In this document: positions 17,149 through 26,173 of the stretch, piece by piece | Layout of the letters: the number at the start of each line of letters is the position of its first letter | Numbering within the stretch: the first letter of the stretch is position 1 | Assembly: GCA_963734085.1 (NCBI GenBank) | Contig: CAVTFT010000017.1 | Coordinates: forward strand, 62,001 to 126,000 | DNA: 64,000 bases | Reading direction: 5' to 3' | Source: CAIWHR01 sp963734085 | GTDB taxonomy: Bacteria; Pseudomonadota; Gammaproteobacteria; Burkholderiales; Casimicrobiaceae | Position numbers and translations under genes: made by a program | Notes under the pieces: model-generated | The model's input: the letters and a program-made list of their open reading frames with translations, nothing else | The model's database searches: none | Told to the model about the DNA's origin: nothing

Positions 17149-17174
17149 CTTGAATCTGCGGGCCAAGACCCCAT
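17149..17174 (+). promoter_or_regulatory. Heat-shock (sigma-32 type) promoter of clpB
   Basis: CTTGAA (17149-17154) and CCCCAT (17169-17174) are separated by 14 bases. This matches the CTTGAAA / CCCCATnT consensus with canonical spacing. The ClpB start codon is 31 bases beyond the -10 box. RpoH control of clpB is well established in proteobacteria. Confidence 0.85.
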
Positions 17175-17204
17175 GTCGGATGTAGTGTTAAGCCGGGAAT
17201 AATC

Positions 17205-19796
17205 ATGCGTTTCGACAAGCTCACGACCAAGTTCCAGCAGGCGCTGGCCGACGCCCAGAGCATGGCGCTCGGCAACGACAACGGCTTCATCGAGCCGCAG
17301 CACCTGCTGTCCGCGCTCCTGAACCAGGAGGACGGCGGCACCGCATCCCTCCTCGCCCGGGCCGGCGTCGCCGTGCCCAGGGTCAAGGCGAGTCTCGGGA
17401 AGGCAATCGAGCGACTTCCCAAGGTCGAAGGCCAGGGCGGCGAAATCACCGTCTCGCGCGAGCTCGGCAACCTGCTCAACCTGACCGACAAGGAAGCGGT
17501 CAAGCGCGGCGACCAGTTCATCGCGAGCGAGCTCTTTCTGCTGGCGCTCGCCGACGACAAGGGCGACACGGGCCGCCTGCTGAAGGACAACGGCCTCACG
17601 CGCAAGGCGCTGGAGAGCGCGATCGAAGCCGTGCGCGGCGGTGCGGGGATCGACACGCAGGAAGCCGAAGGGCAACGCGAGGCGCTCAAGAAGTACACGA
17701 TCGACCTGACCGAACGCGCCCGCGAAGGCAAGCTCGATCCGGTCATCGGCCGCGACGACGAAATTCGGCGCACGATTCAGATCCTGCAGCGGCGCACCAA
17801 GAACAATCCGGTGCTGATCGGCGAGCCCGGCGTGGGCAAGACCGCGATCGTCGAGGGCCTCGCCCAGCGGATCGTCAACGGCGAAGTGCCGGAGACGCTC
17901 AAGGGCAAGCGCGTGCTCTCGCTCGACATGGCGGCGCTGCTCGCCGGCGCCAAGTACCGCGGCGAATTCGAGGAGCGCCTGAAGGCGGTGCTGAAGGACA
18001 TCGCGGCCGACGCCGGCAAGACGATCGTCTTCATCGACGAATTGCATACGATGGTCGGCGCGGGCAAAGCCGAGGGTGCGATCGATGCCGGCAACATGCT
18101 GAAGCCTGCGCTCGCCCGCGGCGAGCTCCATTGCGTCGGCGCAACCACGCTCGACGAGTACCGCAAGTACGTCGAGAAGGACGCCGCGCTCGAGCGCCGC
18201 TTCCAGAAGGTGCTGGTCGACGAGCCGAGCGTCGAATCGACGATCGCGATCCTGCGCGGGTTGCAGGAGCGCTACGAGATTCATCACGGCGTGGAAATCA
18301 CCGACCCGGCGATTGTCGCCGCGGCCGAGCTTTCGCACCGCTACATCACCGACCGCTTCCTGCCGGACAAGGCAATCGACCTGATCGACGAGGCCGCGGC
18401 GCGGATCAAGATGGAGATCGACTCCAAGCCGGAGGCGATGGACCGGCTCGATCGCCGGATGATCCAGTTGAAGATCGAGCGCGAGGCGGTGAAGAAGGAA
18501 AAGGACCAGGCGTCGAAGAAACGGCTTGACCTGATCGAGCAGGAGATCGCCAAGCTCGAGCGCGAGTACGCCGATCTGGACGAAGTGTGGCAGGCCGAGA
18601 AGGCGCAGGTCGCCGGCACGCAGCACATCAAGGAAGAGATCGACAAGGTCAAGCTGGCGATGGAAGAGGCGCGGCGCAAGGGCGACTGGCAGAAGATGAG
18701 CGAGCTGCAATATGGACAGTTGCCGCAGCTCGAGGCGCAGCTGAAGAAGGCCGACAGGAAGGCGGAGAAGACGCAGGAGAAAAAGCCGCAGCTGCTGCGC
18801 ACGCAGGTCGGTGCCGAGGAGATCGCCGAGGTCGTCTCGCGCGCGACGGGGATCCCGGTGTCGAAGATGATGCAGGGCGAGCGCGACAAGCTCCTGCACA
18901 TGGAAGACGCGCTCCACAAGCGTGTCGTCGGCCAGGACGAGGCGGTGCGGCTCGTCGCCGATGCGATCCGCCGCTCGCGCTCGGGTCTCGCCGACCCCAA
19001 TCGCCCTTATGGCTCGTTCCTGTTCCTCGGCCCCACGGGTGTGGGCAAGACGGAGCTCTGCAAGGCGCTCGCCGAGTTCATGTTCGACAGCGAACAGCAT
19101 CTGATCCGCATCGACATGTCCGAATTCCAGGAGCGGCACTCGGTCGCGCGGCTGATCGGCGCGCCGCCGGGCTACGTCGGCTACGAGGAAGGCGGCTACC
19201 TGACCGAGGCCGTTCGCCGCAAGCCCTACAGCGTGATCCTGCTCGACGAGGTGGAGAAGGCGCACCCCGACGTGTTCAACGTGCTGCTGCAGGTGTTGGA
19301 CGACGGCCGGATGACCGACGGACAGGGGCGCACCGTCGACTTCAAGAACACGGTGATCGTGATGACGTCGAACCTGGGCTCGCACAGGATCCAGCAGATG
19401 GCGGACGAAGGCGCCGACCAGGCGCTGATCAAGATCGCGGTTCTGGCCGAGGTGAAGGGACATTTCCGGCCCGAGTTCGTCAATCGGATCGACGAGATCG
19501 TCGTCTTCCAGCCGCTCGGCGAAGCACAGATCGCCGACATCGCGCGGATCCAGCTCCAGGCGCTGGAAGCCCGGCTCGCGAAGCTCGAAATCAAGCTCGC
19601 CGTATCGGATGCCGCGCTCAAGGTCGTCGCGGCAGCAGGCTTCGATCCGGTGTACGGCGCGCGGCCGTTGAAGCGCGCGATCCAGCAGCAGATCGAGAAT
19701 CCGCTGGCGAAGGAAATTCTCTCCGGCGCTTACGTGTCGGGCGACACGGTGAAGGTCGGGGCCACCGGCGGCGAGATCGCGTTCGCGAAAGGCTGA
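17205..19796 (+). CDS. clpB: ATP-dependent disaggregase ClpB
   Basis: An 863-residue hexameric AAA+ chaperone that, with DnaK, extracts proteins from aggregates. In order: an N-terminal Clp repeat domain (1-150), AAA1 with Walker A GEPGVGKT (about 206-213), a long coiled-coil middle domain (about 410-530, Lys/Glu-rich), AAA2 with Walker A GPTGVGKT (about 609-616), and the C-terminal D2 small domain. The pore loop KYRGEFEERL is intact. There is no LGF/IGF loop for ClpP, as expected for ClpB. A sigma-32 type promoter lies directly upstream. Confidence 0.98.
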   Translation: MRFDKLTTKFQQALADAQSMALGNDNGFIEPQHLLSALLNQEDGGTASLLARAGVAVPRVKASLGKAIERLPKVEGQGGEITVSRELGNLLNLTDKEAVKRGDQFIASELFLLALADDKGDTGRLLKDNGLTRKALESAIEAVRGGAGIDTQEAEGQREALKKYTIDLTERAREGKLDPVIGRDDEIRRTIQILQRRTKNNPVLIGEPGVGKTAIVEGLAQRIVNGEVPETLKGKRVLSLDMAALLAGAKYRGEFEERLKAVLKDIAADAGKTIVFIDELHTMVGAGKAEGAIDAGNMLKPALARGELHCVGATTLDEYRKYVEKDAALERRFQKVLVDEPSVESTIAILRGLQERYEIHHGVEITDPAIVAAAELSHRYITDRFLPDKAIDLIDEAAARIKMEIDSKPEAMDRLDRRMIQLKIEREAVKKEKDQASKKRLDLIEQEIAKLEREYADLDEVWQAEKAQVAGTQHIKEEIDKVKLAMEEARRKGDWQKMSELQYGQLPQLEAQLKKADRKAEKTQEKKPQLLRTQVGAEEIAEVVSRATGIPVSKMMQGERDKLLHMEDALHKRVVGQDEAVRLVADAIRRSRSGLADPNRPYGSFLFLGPTGVGKTELCKALAEFMFDSEQHLIRIDMSEFQERHSVARLIGAPPGYVGYEEGGYLTEAVRRKPYSVILLDEVEKAHPDVFNVLLQVLDDGRMTDGQGRTVDFKNTVIVMTSNLGSHRIQQMADEGADQALIKIAVLAEVKGHFRPEFVNRIDEIVVFQPLGEAQIADIARIQLQALEARLAKLEIKLAVSDAALKVVAAAGFDPVYGARPLKRAIQQQIENPLAKEILSGAYVSGDTVKVGATGGEIAFAKG

Positions 19797-19835
19797 CCAC
19801 GGCGACGCGCTGCGCGCCCCGGGGACGGCGGGCGA

Positions 19836-20297
19836 TCAGCGATTCATGCCCTTTCCGCCGGCAATTCTGGTCCGTTCCCGGTAGGTCTGCGAAACGAGGT
19901 TGACGAGCACGCCGGTCGTCCAGCCGAACGCGAACAGCCCCGAAATCGCGATCATCGGCCCCAGCAGCCGCCACGCGCGGGTGAGTGTCCCTTCGCCATA
20001 GCCCAGCGTCGTGTAGGTGCTCGCCACGAAGTAGTAGGCGTCGCGCAGCGACGGTATGGCATCGACGAGCAGCAGCGTTCCCGCCCAGAGGAAGATCTCG
20101 ATCAGGTGCGTGGCCAGCATCGTCAGGATCATCGCGCCAAAGAACAGTTCGTTGCGAAGGCGTGTCGCGGGGGCGCGCAACACATGCTGCTCGAACCGCG
20201 TTTGCACGAAATACATGCCGGCGCCGTGGATGAACAGCGTCGCGAGCAGCGGAATCGTGCCCAGCGCTATCTCCAACACCGGTGAAATTCGATCCAT
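19836..20297 (-). CDS. Two-TM potassium channel family protein
   Basis: A 153-residue membrane protein with the ion-channel 2 architecture. A first helix is followed by further hydrophobic segments, a pore region with the selectivity filter TTLGYGEG, and a final helix. No RCK or cyclic-nucleotide-binding domain is attached. ATG 20297 is preceded by a purine-rich stretch; an alternative ATG at 20348 would add 17 polar residues. It converges with clpB and stands alone. Confidence 0.78.
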   Translation of the reverse strand: MDRISPVLEIALGTIPLLATLFIHGAGMYFVQTRFEQHVLRAPATRLRNELFFGAMILTMLATHLIEIFLWAGTLLLVDAIPSLRDAYYFVASTYTTLGYGEGTLTRAWRLLGPMIAISGLFAFGWTTGVLVNLVSQTYRERTRIAGGKGMNR

Positions 20298-20451
20298 CGC
20301 CTTGCCCTGGCCGCACCGCTCCCGAAAGCGGTAGGCTGATTGTGCCATAGCGCCGTGCGATCTCCGGGCCGGGGGAATGGGCGGCGACCCCGCTGTGTTA
20401 GTCGCGACAGAACGACGGTTCCTGCGAAATCCGGCACCAGGGAGAGTCAGG

Positions 20452-21087
20452 ATGCGCAACGAAAAATGGTCGATCGCGGCACGCTTCGGCATCGTCCTCG
20501 CAGCCGCAGCAGCGATTGCAGGCTCGAGCGGACCCGCTCTGGCGACGTTCCATACGTTCCAGATCGACGAGCTCTACTCGAGCCCGGATGGCAGCGTGCA
20601 ATTCGTCGAGCTGCACGAGGCGTTCGGATTCAACGGCGAGAATTTGCTGGCCACGCACACGCTGACGAGCACGCAGGGCGCGACGACCCGGACATACACG
20701 TCTCCGATCGATCTGCCGAACGGCGTGACGGCCGGCAAGCGCGTGCTGATCGCTACACAGGCATTTGCGAATCTCGGGATCGTCACGCCGGACTACATCG
20801 TTCCCGCGCCGTTCCTGTTTCCCGGCGGCGGCACGCTCAACTACGCCGGCGTCGATATCCTCACCTATGCGGCGTTGCCCGGCGACGGTGTCAGCTCGTT
20901 GAGTCGGTCGAGCACCGTCGGCACGAACTCGCCCACCAATTATGCCGGCCAGACCGGCTCGATCGGCCCGGCTGCGCCTCCGGCGGCGTCCTCCGGCTCC
21001 GGCATTCCGACGCTCGATCGCTCGGGGCTCGCGGTCCTGTCGGTGGTGCTCATCGTCGCGACGATCCTGATCCGGCGATTTCGGTGA
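20452..21087 (+). CDS. IPTL-CTERM sorting-domain protein
   Basis: A 211-residue secreted protein with a signal peptide (cleavage near GPALA). The middle is an uncharacterised beta-rich domain resembling lamin-tail-like extracellular modules (FQIDELYSSPDGSVQFVEL). At the C terminus are the motif GIPTLDRSG, a hydrophobic helix and a basic tail RRFR, the IPTL-CTERM anchor signal. Such proteins are processed by an archaeosortase/exosortase-type system. No exosortase is seen in the window. The ribosome site is AGGGAGA. Confidence 0.8.
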   Translation: MRNEKWSIAARFGIVLAAAAAIAGSSGPALATFHTFQIDELYSSPDGSVQFVELHEAFGFNGENLLATHTLTSTQGATTRTYTSPIDLPNGVTAGKRVLIATQAFANLGIVTPDYIVPAPFLFPGGGTLNYAGVDILTYAALPGDGVSSLSRSSTVGTNSPTNYAGQTGSIGPAAPPAASSGSGIPTLDRSGLAVLSVVLIVATILIRRFR

Positions 21088-21119
21088 GTGACATTCCCCT
21101 GCTCTTTAGGCTCGCGTCG

Positions 21120-21467
21120 CTAGAAATACGGCACCGACCGGCGCTCGAAGGCGGCGGCGCCCACCGAGCGCAGCAACTCCACCAGGCGCGCGCCTAGACC
21201 CGGGCGGCGGGCGCCGACCTTCACCGCGTCGACGTAGCGCGCAAGCACGCATACGGTGGCGTCGCCCTGCGCTTCGATCACCGTAAGCCCGCCGCGGTCG
21301 ATCGTGAACGTGTCGCCGGCGCTCAGCACGATGTCACGCGGGTCGTCTGCGAGCGTAAGCCACAGCGCGCCGCGCGTCACGCGAATCGCCGTCCCGCGCG
21401 CGCCGTCGAGGCGCAGGATCTCGCGGGACGAAAGCTCCCATACCTTGGTGTAACCGTCGCAGGCCAT
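21120..21467 (-). CDS. DUF2917 protein
   Basis: A 115-residue small cupin-like protein of family DUF2917. The core WELSSREILRLDG, then GTAIRVTRGALWLTLADDPRD, then LSAGDTFTIDRGGLTVIEA is characteristic. ATG 21467 has GGAGG upstream; an in-frame ATG at 21500 is less well placed. It diverges from a LysR regulator 168 bases away, the usual partner of this family in Burkholderiales, so it is probably that regulator's target. Function unknown. Confidence 0.82.
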   Translation of the reverse strand: MACDGYTKVWELSSREILRLDGARGTAIRVTRGALWLTLADDPRDIVLSAGDTFTIDRGGLTVIEAQGDATVCVLARYVDAVKVGARRPGLGARLVELLRSVGAAAFERRSVPYF

Positions 21468-21635
21468 GGTCAGACCTCCAGTTTTATGCGTAAAATGCAT
21501 TCGTCACGCCCCGACCGTGGCGTGCCACCGATCGGGGCACGATCGCCGGATTTGCTATGGCGATGCATTGAATTGTGAGCTCGCGGGCGACGCCGCTCAA
21601 ACGGTCTTTGCGAATGAGTTGCATGAGTCCAACGC

Positions 21636-22598
21636 ATGCTTGACGCGCTGCGCCGATTGCCCTCGCTCGACTTCCTGAGGGGGTTCGAGGCCGCAGGACG
21701 GCTGTTGTCGTTCACCCGCGCCGCCGAGGAGCTATTCCTCACGCAGTCGGCGCTGTCGCGGCAGGTGGCCGCTCTCGAGGAGGCGCTCGGCGTGGCGCTG
21801 TTCGTGCGCCGGCATCGCGCGCTCGTCCTCACCGCGGCGGGCGCTGCGTTCCATCGCGACGTCACCGCCGTGCTGAGGAGCCTCGCGGCCGCCGCGCAGA
21901 CGGCGCGCGGTAGCACGCGCGCGCCGGGGCTTACGTTGTCGACGACGGTGTCCTTCGCGTCGCTGTGGATCATTCCGCGGCTCGCGACCTTTCGCGCGCG
22001 CCATCCCGACGCCGACGTCTACATCTCGGCCGACGATCGTCCGGTCGATCTGTCGCGCGGCGAAGTCGACGTCGCCATCCGCTATTTGCCGGACGCGAAG
22101 GTGCCCGAAGGAGCGGTGCGCCTCTTCGGCGAGCGGTTGATGCCCGTGGCGAGCCCGAAGCTTCTGCGACAGCGGAAGACCCCGCTCGCACGGCCGGCGG
22201 ATCTCGCGCACCACGTGCTCCTGCATCTCGACGATCCCGACGGCCGCACGCCGTGGCTCGATTGGAGCGTGTGGCTCGGGTCGAACGGACAGCTCGGCCT
22301 GAAGCCGGCGGGGTCGCTGCGCTTCAAGCTCTACGATCAGCTGATCCAGGCGGCGGTCGGCGGTCAGGGTGTCGCGCTCGGCCGCGTGCCACTCGTCGCC
22401 TCGCTTCTGCGCGACGGCCGGCTCGTCGCGCCGTTTCCGAAGCGCTATGACTCGGCGCGGGGCTATTACGCGCTCGTCGCGCCGCACGCAGTCGATCGTG
22501 CCGATGTGGCCGCCTTCGTCGACTGGCTCGCTCACGAAGCGGCGCGCGAGATGGGGCGCGATGCTGGCGCTCGCGCGACGCGACGGACGCGGCAATGA
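21636..22598 (+). CDS. LysR-family transcriptional regulator (GcvA-like)
   Basis: A 320-residue LTTR. The winged HTH spans about residues 10-70 (GRLLSFTRAAEELFLTQSALSRQVAALEEALG), followed by a linker helix and a substrate-binding domain (about 95-300). The subfamily resembles GcvA. It diverges from the DUF2917 gene and the 168-base gap probably holds the shared operator. The stop overlaps the next ATG as ATGA, so the downstream methyltransferase is co-transcribed. Confidence 0.88.
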   Translation: MLDALRRLPSLDFLRGFEAAGRLLSFTRAAEELFLTQSALSRQVAALEEALGVALFVRRHRALVLTAAGAAFHRDVTAVLRSLAAAAQTARGSTRAPGLTLSTTVSFASLWIIPRLATFRARHPDADVYISADDRPVDLSRGEVDVAIRYLPDAKVPEGAVRLFGERLMPVASPKLLRQRKTPLARPADLAHHVLLHLDDPDGRTPWLDWSVWLGSNGQLGLKPAGSLRFKLYDQLIQAAVGGQGVALGRVPLVASLLRDGRLVAPFPKRYDSARGYYALVAPHAVDRADVAAFVDWLAHEAAREMGRDAGARATRRTRQ

Positions 22599-22685
22599 GC
22601 GCCGCCGGGCCGCCCAAGACTGCGCAACTGCAGTCTGCCTCGGGGGCCAGCGCGGCGGCGCCAGCCGCAAGCGTCGAAGCACAGC
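22595..22685 (+). repeat. Dispersed linker repeat, copy B, fused to a gene start
   Basis: Same element as at 2392, 50453 and 56738. Its ATG (22595) overlaps the LysR stop as ATGA. Here the reading frame does not end; it continues into the methyltransferase. The first 27 residues of that protein are therefore repeat-encoded (MSAAGPPKTAQLQSAS and on). The segment CTGCAGTCTGCC is shared with copies C and D. Confidence 0.8.
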
Positions 22686-23281
22686 ATGCAGGCGCGAGCG
22701 CATCTCCGCCGGACGCGCTCGCGCCATCGCCGTGGATCACCCGCTTTGCGCCGCTGGTGCCCGCCGGCGCGCGGGTCCTCGATGTCGCCTGCGGCAGCGG
22801 CCGGCATGCGCGACTCTTCGCTGCCCGCGGGTGCCGCGTACTCGCCGTCGACCGCGACGCCGCCACGCTCGATGGGTTCGCCGGTACCGCGGGCATCGAG
22901 ACGCGCGCAATCGACCTCGAAGCTGGCGGGAACCCGCTCCTGGGCGAGCGCTTCGACGCGATCGTCGTCGTCAACTACCTCCACCGACCGCTGTTCCCGC
23001 ATCTCTTAGCCTTGCTTGCCGCAGACGGCGTGCTGCTCTACGAGACGTTCGCGCGCGGCAATGAAGCGTACGGCCGTCCGGCAAATCCCGATTTTTTGCT
23101 GGCGCGGGACGAGCTTCTGCAGCGCGTGCGGGACGAGCTCACCGTCGTGGCCTTCGAGCAGGGTCACGTCAAATTGGCCGGGCGCGACGCCGTCGTGGAA
23201 CGGCTCGCGGCGATCGGCCCGGCGCGGGCGTGGCCGCCCTCGCTACCGCCGTTCGCGGGCGGGACCGAACCGCAGGCGTAG
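22595..23281 (+). CDS. Class I SAM-dependent methyltransferase
   Basis: A 228-residue methyltransferase of the TehB/Methyltransf_11 type. Motif I is VLDVACGSGRHARLFA (about residues 64-79), the acidic residue after strand 2 is in VLAVDRD, and motif IV is FDAIVVVNYLHRPL. The substrate is unknown. The first 40 or so residues are low-complexity Ala/Pro/Ser. They come from the dispersed repeat, so the functional domain begins near residue 50. It is coupled to the LysR gene by ATGA. Confidence 0.85.
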   Translation: MSAAGPPKTAQLQSASGASAAAPAASVEAQHAGASASPPDALAPSPWITRFAPLVPAGARVLDVACGSGRHARLFAARGCRVLAVDRDAATLDGFAGTAGIETRAIDLEAGGNPLLGERFDAIVVVNYLHRPLFPHLLALLAADGVLLYETFARGNEAYGRPANPDFLLARDELLQRVRDELTVVAFEQGHVKLAGRDAVVERLAAIGPARAWPPSLPPFAGGTEPQA

Positions 23282-23328
23282 GGGCCGGTCGAATGCGGTA
23301 AAATCGCAATTTTGGCACAGTTTCCTCC

Positions 23329-24219
23329 ATGTTGACCGGCAGCATCGTCGCGATCGCGACACCGATGCAGGACGGCGGAGCGCTCGATCTCGCTGCGCTC
23401 GCCAAGCTGATCGATTTCCACGTCGCCAACGGCACGGCCGGGATCGTCATCGTCGGTACCACCGGCGAGTCGCCGACCGTCGATTTCGACGAGCACTGCC
23501 TTCTCATCAAGACGGCGGTCGACGCCGCGCGCGGGCGTCTGCCGGTCATCGCCGGCACCGGGGCCAACTCGACGAAGGAGGCGATTGCGCTGACCGCTTA
23601 CGCGAAAAAGGCCGGCGCAACGAGCTGTCTTTCGGTCGTCCCGTACTACAACAAGCCGACGCAGGAGGGCCTCTACCGCCATTTTCGGGCGATCGCCGAG
23701 GCCGTGGATCTGCCGATGGTCGTCTACAACGTGCCCGGCCGCACCGTCGCCGATCTCGCGACCGAGACCACGTTGCGGCTCGCGCAGGTGCCGGGCATCG
23801 TCGGCATCAAGGACGCGACCGCCGATCTGGGTCGCGGCAGCGAGCTGATCGCTGCGCTTCGCGCCGCCGACCGGCAGAACTTTGCCGTCTACAGCGGCGA
23901 CGACATCACCGGATTGCCGCTGATGCTGATGGGCGGTCACGGCGTGATCTCGGTCACCGCCAACGTCGCGCCCAAGCTCATGGCGGAGATGTGCGCGGCC
24001 GCGCTTCACGGCGACCTCGCCCGCGCCCACCGGTGCAACGACCGGCTGTTGCCGCTGCATCGCCGGCTCTTCGTCGAGGCCAACCCGATCCCCGTCAAGT
24101 GGGCGCTGTCCGCGATGGGTCTCATCGCGAACGCGCTGCGCTTGCCGCTCGTTCCGCTCTCCCCCCATCACCACGAGACCGTCCGCGACGCACTTCGCGT
24201 GGCCGGCGCTCTCGCCTGA
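23329..24219 (+). CDS. dapA: 4-hydroxy-tetrahydrodipicolinate synthase
   Basis: A 296-residue class I aldolase that condenses pyruvate with aspartate semialdehyde in lysine and peptidoglycan biosynthesis. The Schiff-base lysine is K161 in GIKDAT, the catalytic Tyr133 is in YNVPGRT, and the pyruvate site GTTGESPT is intact. Length is typical. A TAAAAT hexamer about 30 bases upstream is a possible -10 box. It heads the dapA-bamC-MBL-purC run. Confidence 0.97.
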   Translation: MLTGSIVAIATPMQDGGALDLAALAKLIDFHVANGTAGIVIVGTTGESPTVDFDEHCLLIKTAVDAARGRLPVIAGTGANSTKEAIALTAYAKKAGATSCLSVVPYYNKPTQEGLYRHFRAIAEAVDLPMVVYNVPGRTVADLATETTLRLAQVPGIVGIKDATADLGRGSELIAALRAADRQNFAVYSGDDITGLPLMLMGGHGVISVTANVAPKLMAEMCAAALHGDLARAHRCNDRLLPLHRRLFVEANPIPVKWALSAMGLIANALRLPLVPLSPHHHETVRDALRVAGALA

Positions 24220-24236
24220 ACACGAAGGTGTTGCGC

Positions 24237-25373
24237 ATGGACCAAAGGAAACTCCCGCCCGCAGCGTGTGCGCTGGCCGCGATCACGCTCGCCACGTTCG
24301 TCCTCACCGGCTGCGAGTCGACGACCTCGCTCGGCAAGAAAATCGACTACAAGTCCACGTCGTCGGCACCCGCGCTCGAGCTGCCGCCGGAGCTCAAGGC
24401 GCCGCAGTACGACGATCGCTACAACTCGGCCACCGCATCGGGGATCGCGGCGCGCGACGCGACGCGGCCGAAAGGCGGCGACTCGATCGCGCAGAACAGC
24501 GTTGCCGACGCGAAGATCATGAAGAGCGGCAACGAGCGCTGGCTCGTGGTCAAGACGACGCCGGAGAACGCCTGGACCGTCGCCCACCAGTTCTGGATCG
24601 AGAACGGCTTCGTGCTCGCGAACGAGCAGCCGGCGGCCGGCGTCATGGAAACGGATTGGGCGGAAAACCGCGCCGATATTCCGCAGGATTTCATCCGCAG
24701 CACGATCGGCAAGTATCTCGACGTGTTCTACACGACGTACAAGCGCGAGAAGTACCACACGCGGATCGAGCGGGGCACGGAGCCCGGCATCGTCGAGATC
24801 TACATTTCGAGCCGCGTCATGGAACAAGTCCCGACGAAGACCGAGAACAACGGAGCGCCGTCGGGCTTCGCGTGGGGCCTGATGCCGTCGAATCCGGACC
24901 TCGACGCCGAGTGGCTCGGTCGAATGATGGTGCGGTTCGGAACGCCCGAAACACAGGCGGCCCAGATCGTGAAGGCCACGGGCGCGGGCAGCGCGCCGGC
25001 ACCGGAGCATGCATTGCTGCAGAAGGCGTCCGACGGCGCGAGCCAGCTCATCGTCGACGACGGCTTCGACCGCGCCTGGCGCCGGGTGGGCCTTGCGCTC
25101 GACCGCGTTGGCTTCACCGTCGTCGATCGCGACCGTTCGAAGGGCTTCTACTATGTCCGCTACGCGGACCCCGAGGCCGAAGCAAAGAAAGAGGGCGTAC
25201 TCTCGAAGCTGATGTTCTGGAAGGACAAGTCCGAAAAGCCCGAGCAGTACCGGATCACCGTCGCCCAGGCAGACCCGCGGAGCATCGTCACCGTGCAGGA
25301 TCCGAACGGGGCGCCGGACAAGACCGTAAACGGCGAGAAGATCCTCTCGCTGCTCAAGGACCAGCTCAAGTAG
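24237..25373 (+). CDS. bamC: Outer-membrane assembly lipoprotein BamC
   Basis: A 378-residue lipoprotein (FVLTGC, Cys26) of the BAM complex that inserts outer-membrane beta-barrels. The unstructured N-terminal segment after the lipobox (SLGKKIDYKS to PPEL) binds BamD. Two helix-grip domains follow (about 85-210 and 250-378). The dapA-bamC order is conserved from E. coli to betaproteobacteria. Confidence 0.92.
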   Translation: MDQRKLPPAACALAAITLATFVLTGCESTTSLGKKIDYKSTSSAPALELPPELKAPQYDDRYNSATASGIAARDATRPKGGDSIAQNSVADAKIMKSGNERWLVVKTTPENAWTVAHQFWIENGFVLANEQPAAGVMETDWAENRADIPQDFIRSTIGKYLDVFYTTYKREKYHTRIERGTEPGIVEIYISSRVMEQVPTKTENNGAPSGFAWGLMPSNPDLDAEWLGRMMVRFGTPETQAAQIVKATGAGSAPAPEHALLQKASDGASQLIVDDGFDRAWRRVGLALDRVGFTVVDRDRSKGFYYVRYADPEAEAKKEGVLSKLMFWKDKSEKPEQYRITVAQADPRSIVTVQDPNGAPDKTVNGEKILSLLKDQLK

Positions 25374-25389
25374 CGCACGGAGCGCCGCT

Positions 25390-26154
25390 TTGCGCTTCGC
25401 CTCCCTGGGCAGCGGCAGCGAAGGCAACGGCCTCGTCGTCGAGGCCGGCACGACCCGGATCCTGATCGACTGCGGCTTCGGCGTCCGCGACACCGCGGCG
25501 CGCCTCGGGCGTCACGGCCTGCTTCCCAGCGACCTGACCGCGATCGTCGTGACGCACGAGCACCAGGATCACGTGGGCGGCGTCGCCGCGTTCGCCGCGC
25601 GTCATGCGCTTCCCGTGTGGGCGACATTCGGAACGCTCGCGGCGGTGTCGGAGCGCTTCGAAGGCATGGCGCAGGTCTACGGCTTCGACAGCCACGACAC
25701 GTTCGCAATCGGGGCGCTCGAGATCTCTCCCTTTGCCGTTCCCCACGACGCGCGCGAGCCGGTGCAATACGTGATCGGCGACGGCGCCCGCCGCCTGGGC
25801 GTGCTGACCGATCTCGGCGTGTCGACGCCTCACGTCGAAGCGTCCCTTTCCGGCTGCGATGCGCTGGTGCTCGAATGCAACCACGATGTCGACCTGCTCG
25901 AAAGCGGCAGCTACCCCTATCCGCTGAAACAGCGGATCGCCAGCCGCTTCGGTCACCTCTGCAACGAAGATGCGGCACAATTGCTCGCCCACATCGACAC
26001 GTCGCACTTGGTCCACATCATCGCGGCGCACCTGTCGAAGGAAAACAACACGCCGACGCTCGCGCGTGTCGCGCTTGCCGGCGCGCTTGGCTGTGCGCCC
26101 GAATGGATCGGCATTGCCGGTCAGGAAAATGGCTTCGACTGGCGGGAACTTTGA
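25390..26154 (+). CDS. MBL-fold hydrolase, YycJ/WalJ-like
   Basis: A 254-residue metallo-beta-lactamase-fold protein. The metal motif is THEHQDHVGG, with the further metal ligands in LECNHD and the C-terminal IIAAHLSKENN. The last is typical of the YycJ branch, with possible 5'-3' exonuclease activity. The start is TTG at 25390, 17 bases after bamC; no ATG lies near the conserved FASLGSGSEGN start. It is an established neighbour of purC in betaproteobacteria. Confidence 0.88.
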   Translation: MRFASLGSGSEGNGLVVEAGTTRILIDCGFGVRDTAARLGRHGLLPSDLTAIVVTHEHQDHVGGVAAFAARHALPVWATFGTLAAVSERFEGMAQVYGFDSHDTFAIGALEISPFAVPHDAREPVQYVIGDGARRLGVLTDLGVSTPHVEASLSGCDALVLECNHDVDLLESGSYPYPLKQRIASRFGHLCNEDAAQLLAHIDTSHLVHIIAAHLSKENNTPTLARVALAGALGCAPEWIGIAGQENGFDWREL

Positions 26155-26173
26155 AGAGAAACGAGGAGAAAGA

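Noticed and set aside
17058..19463. 801-codon minus-strand open frame over clpB
   Set aside because: Leu/Val/Asp-rich mirror of ClpB codons with no family motifs. The clpB reading is certain.
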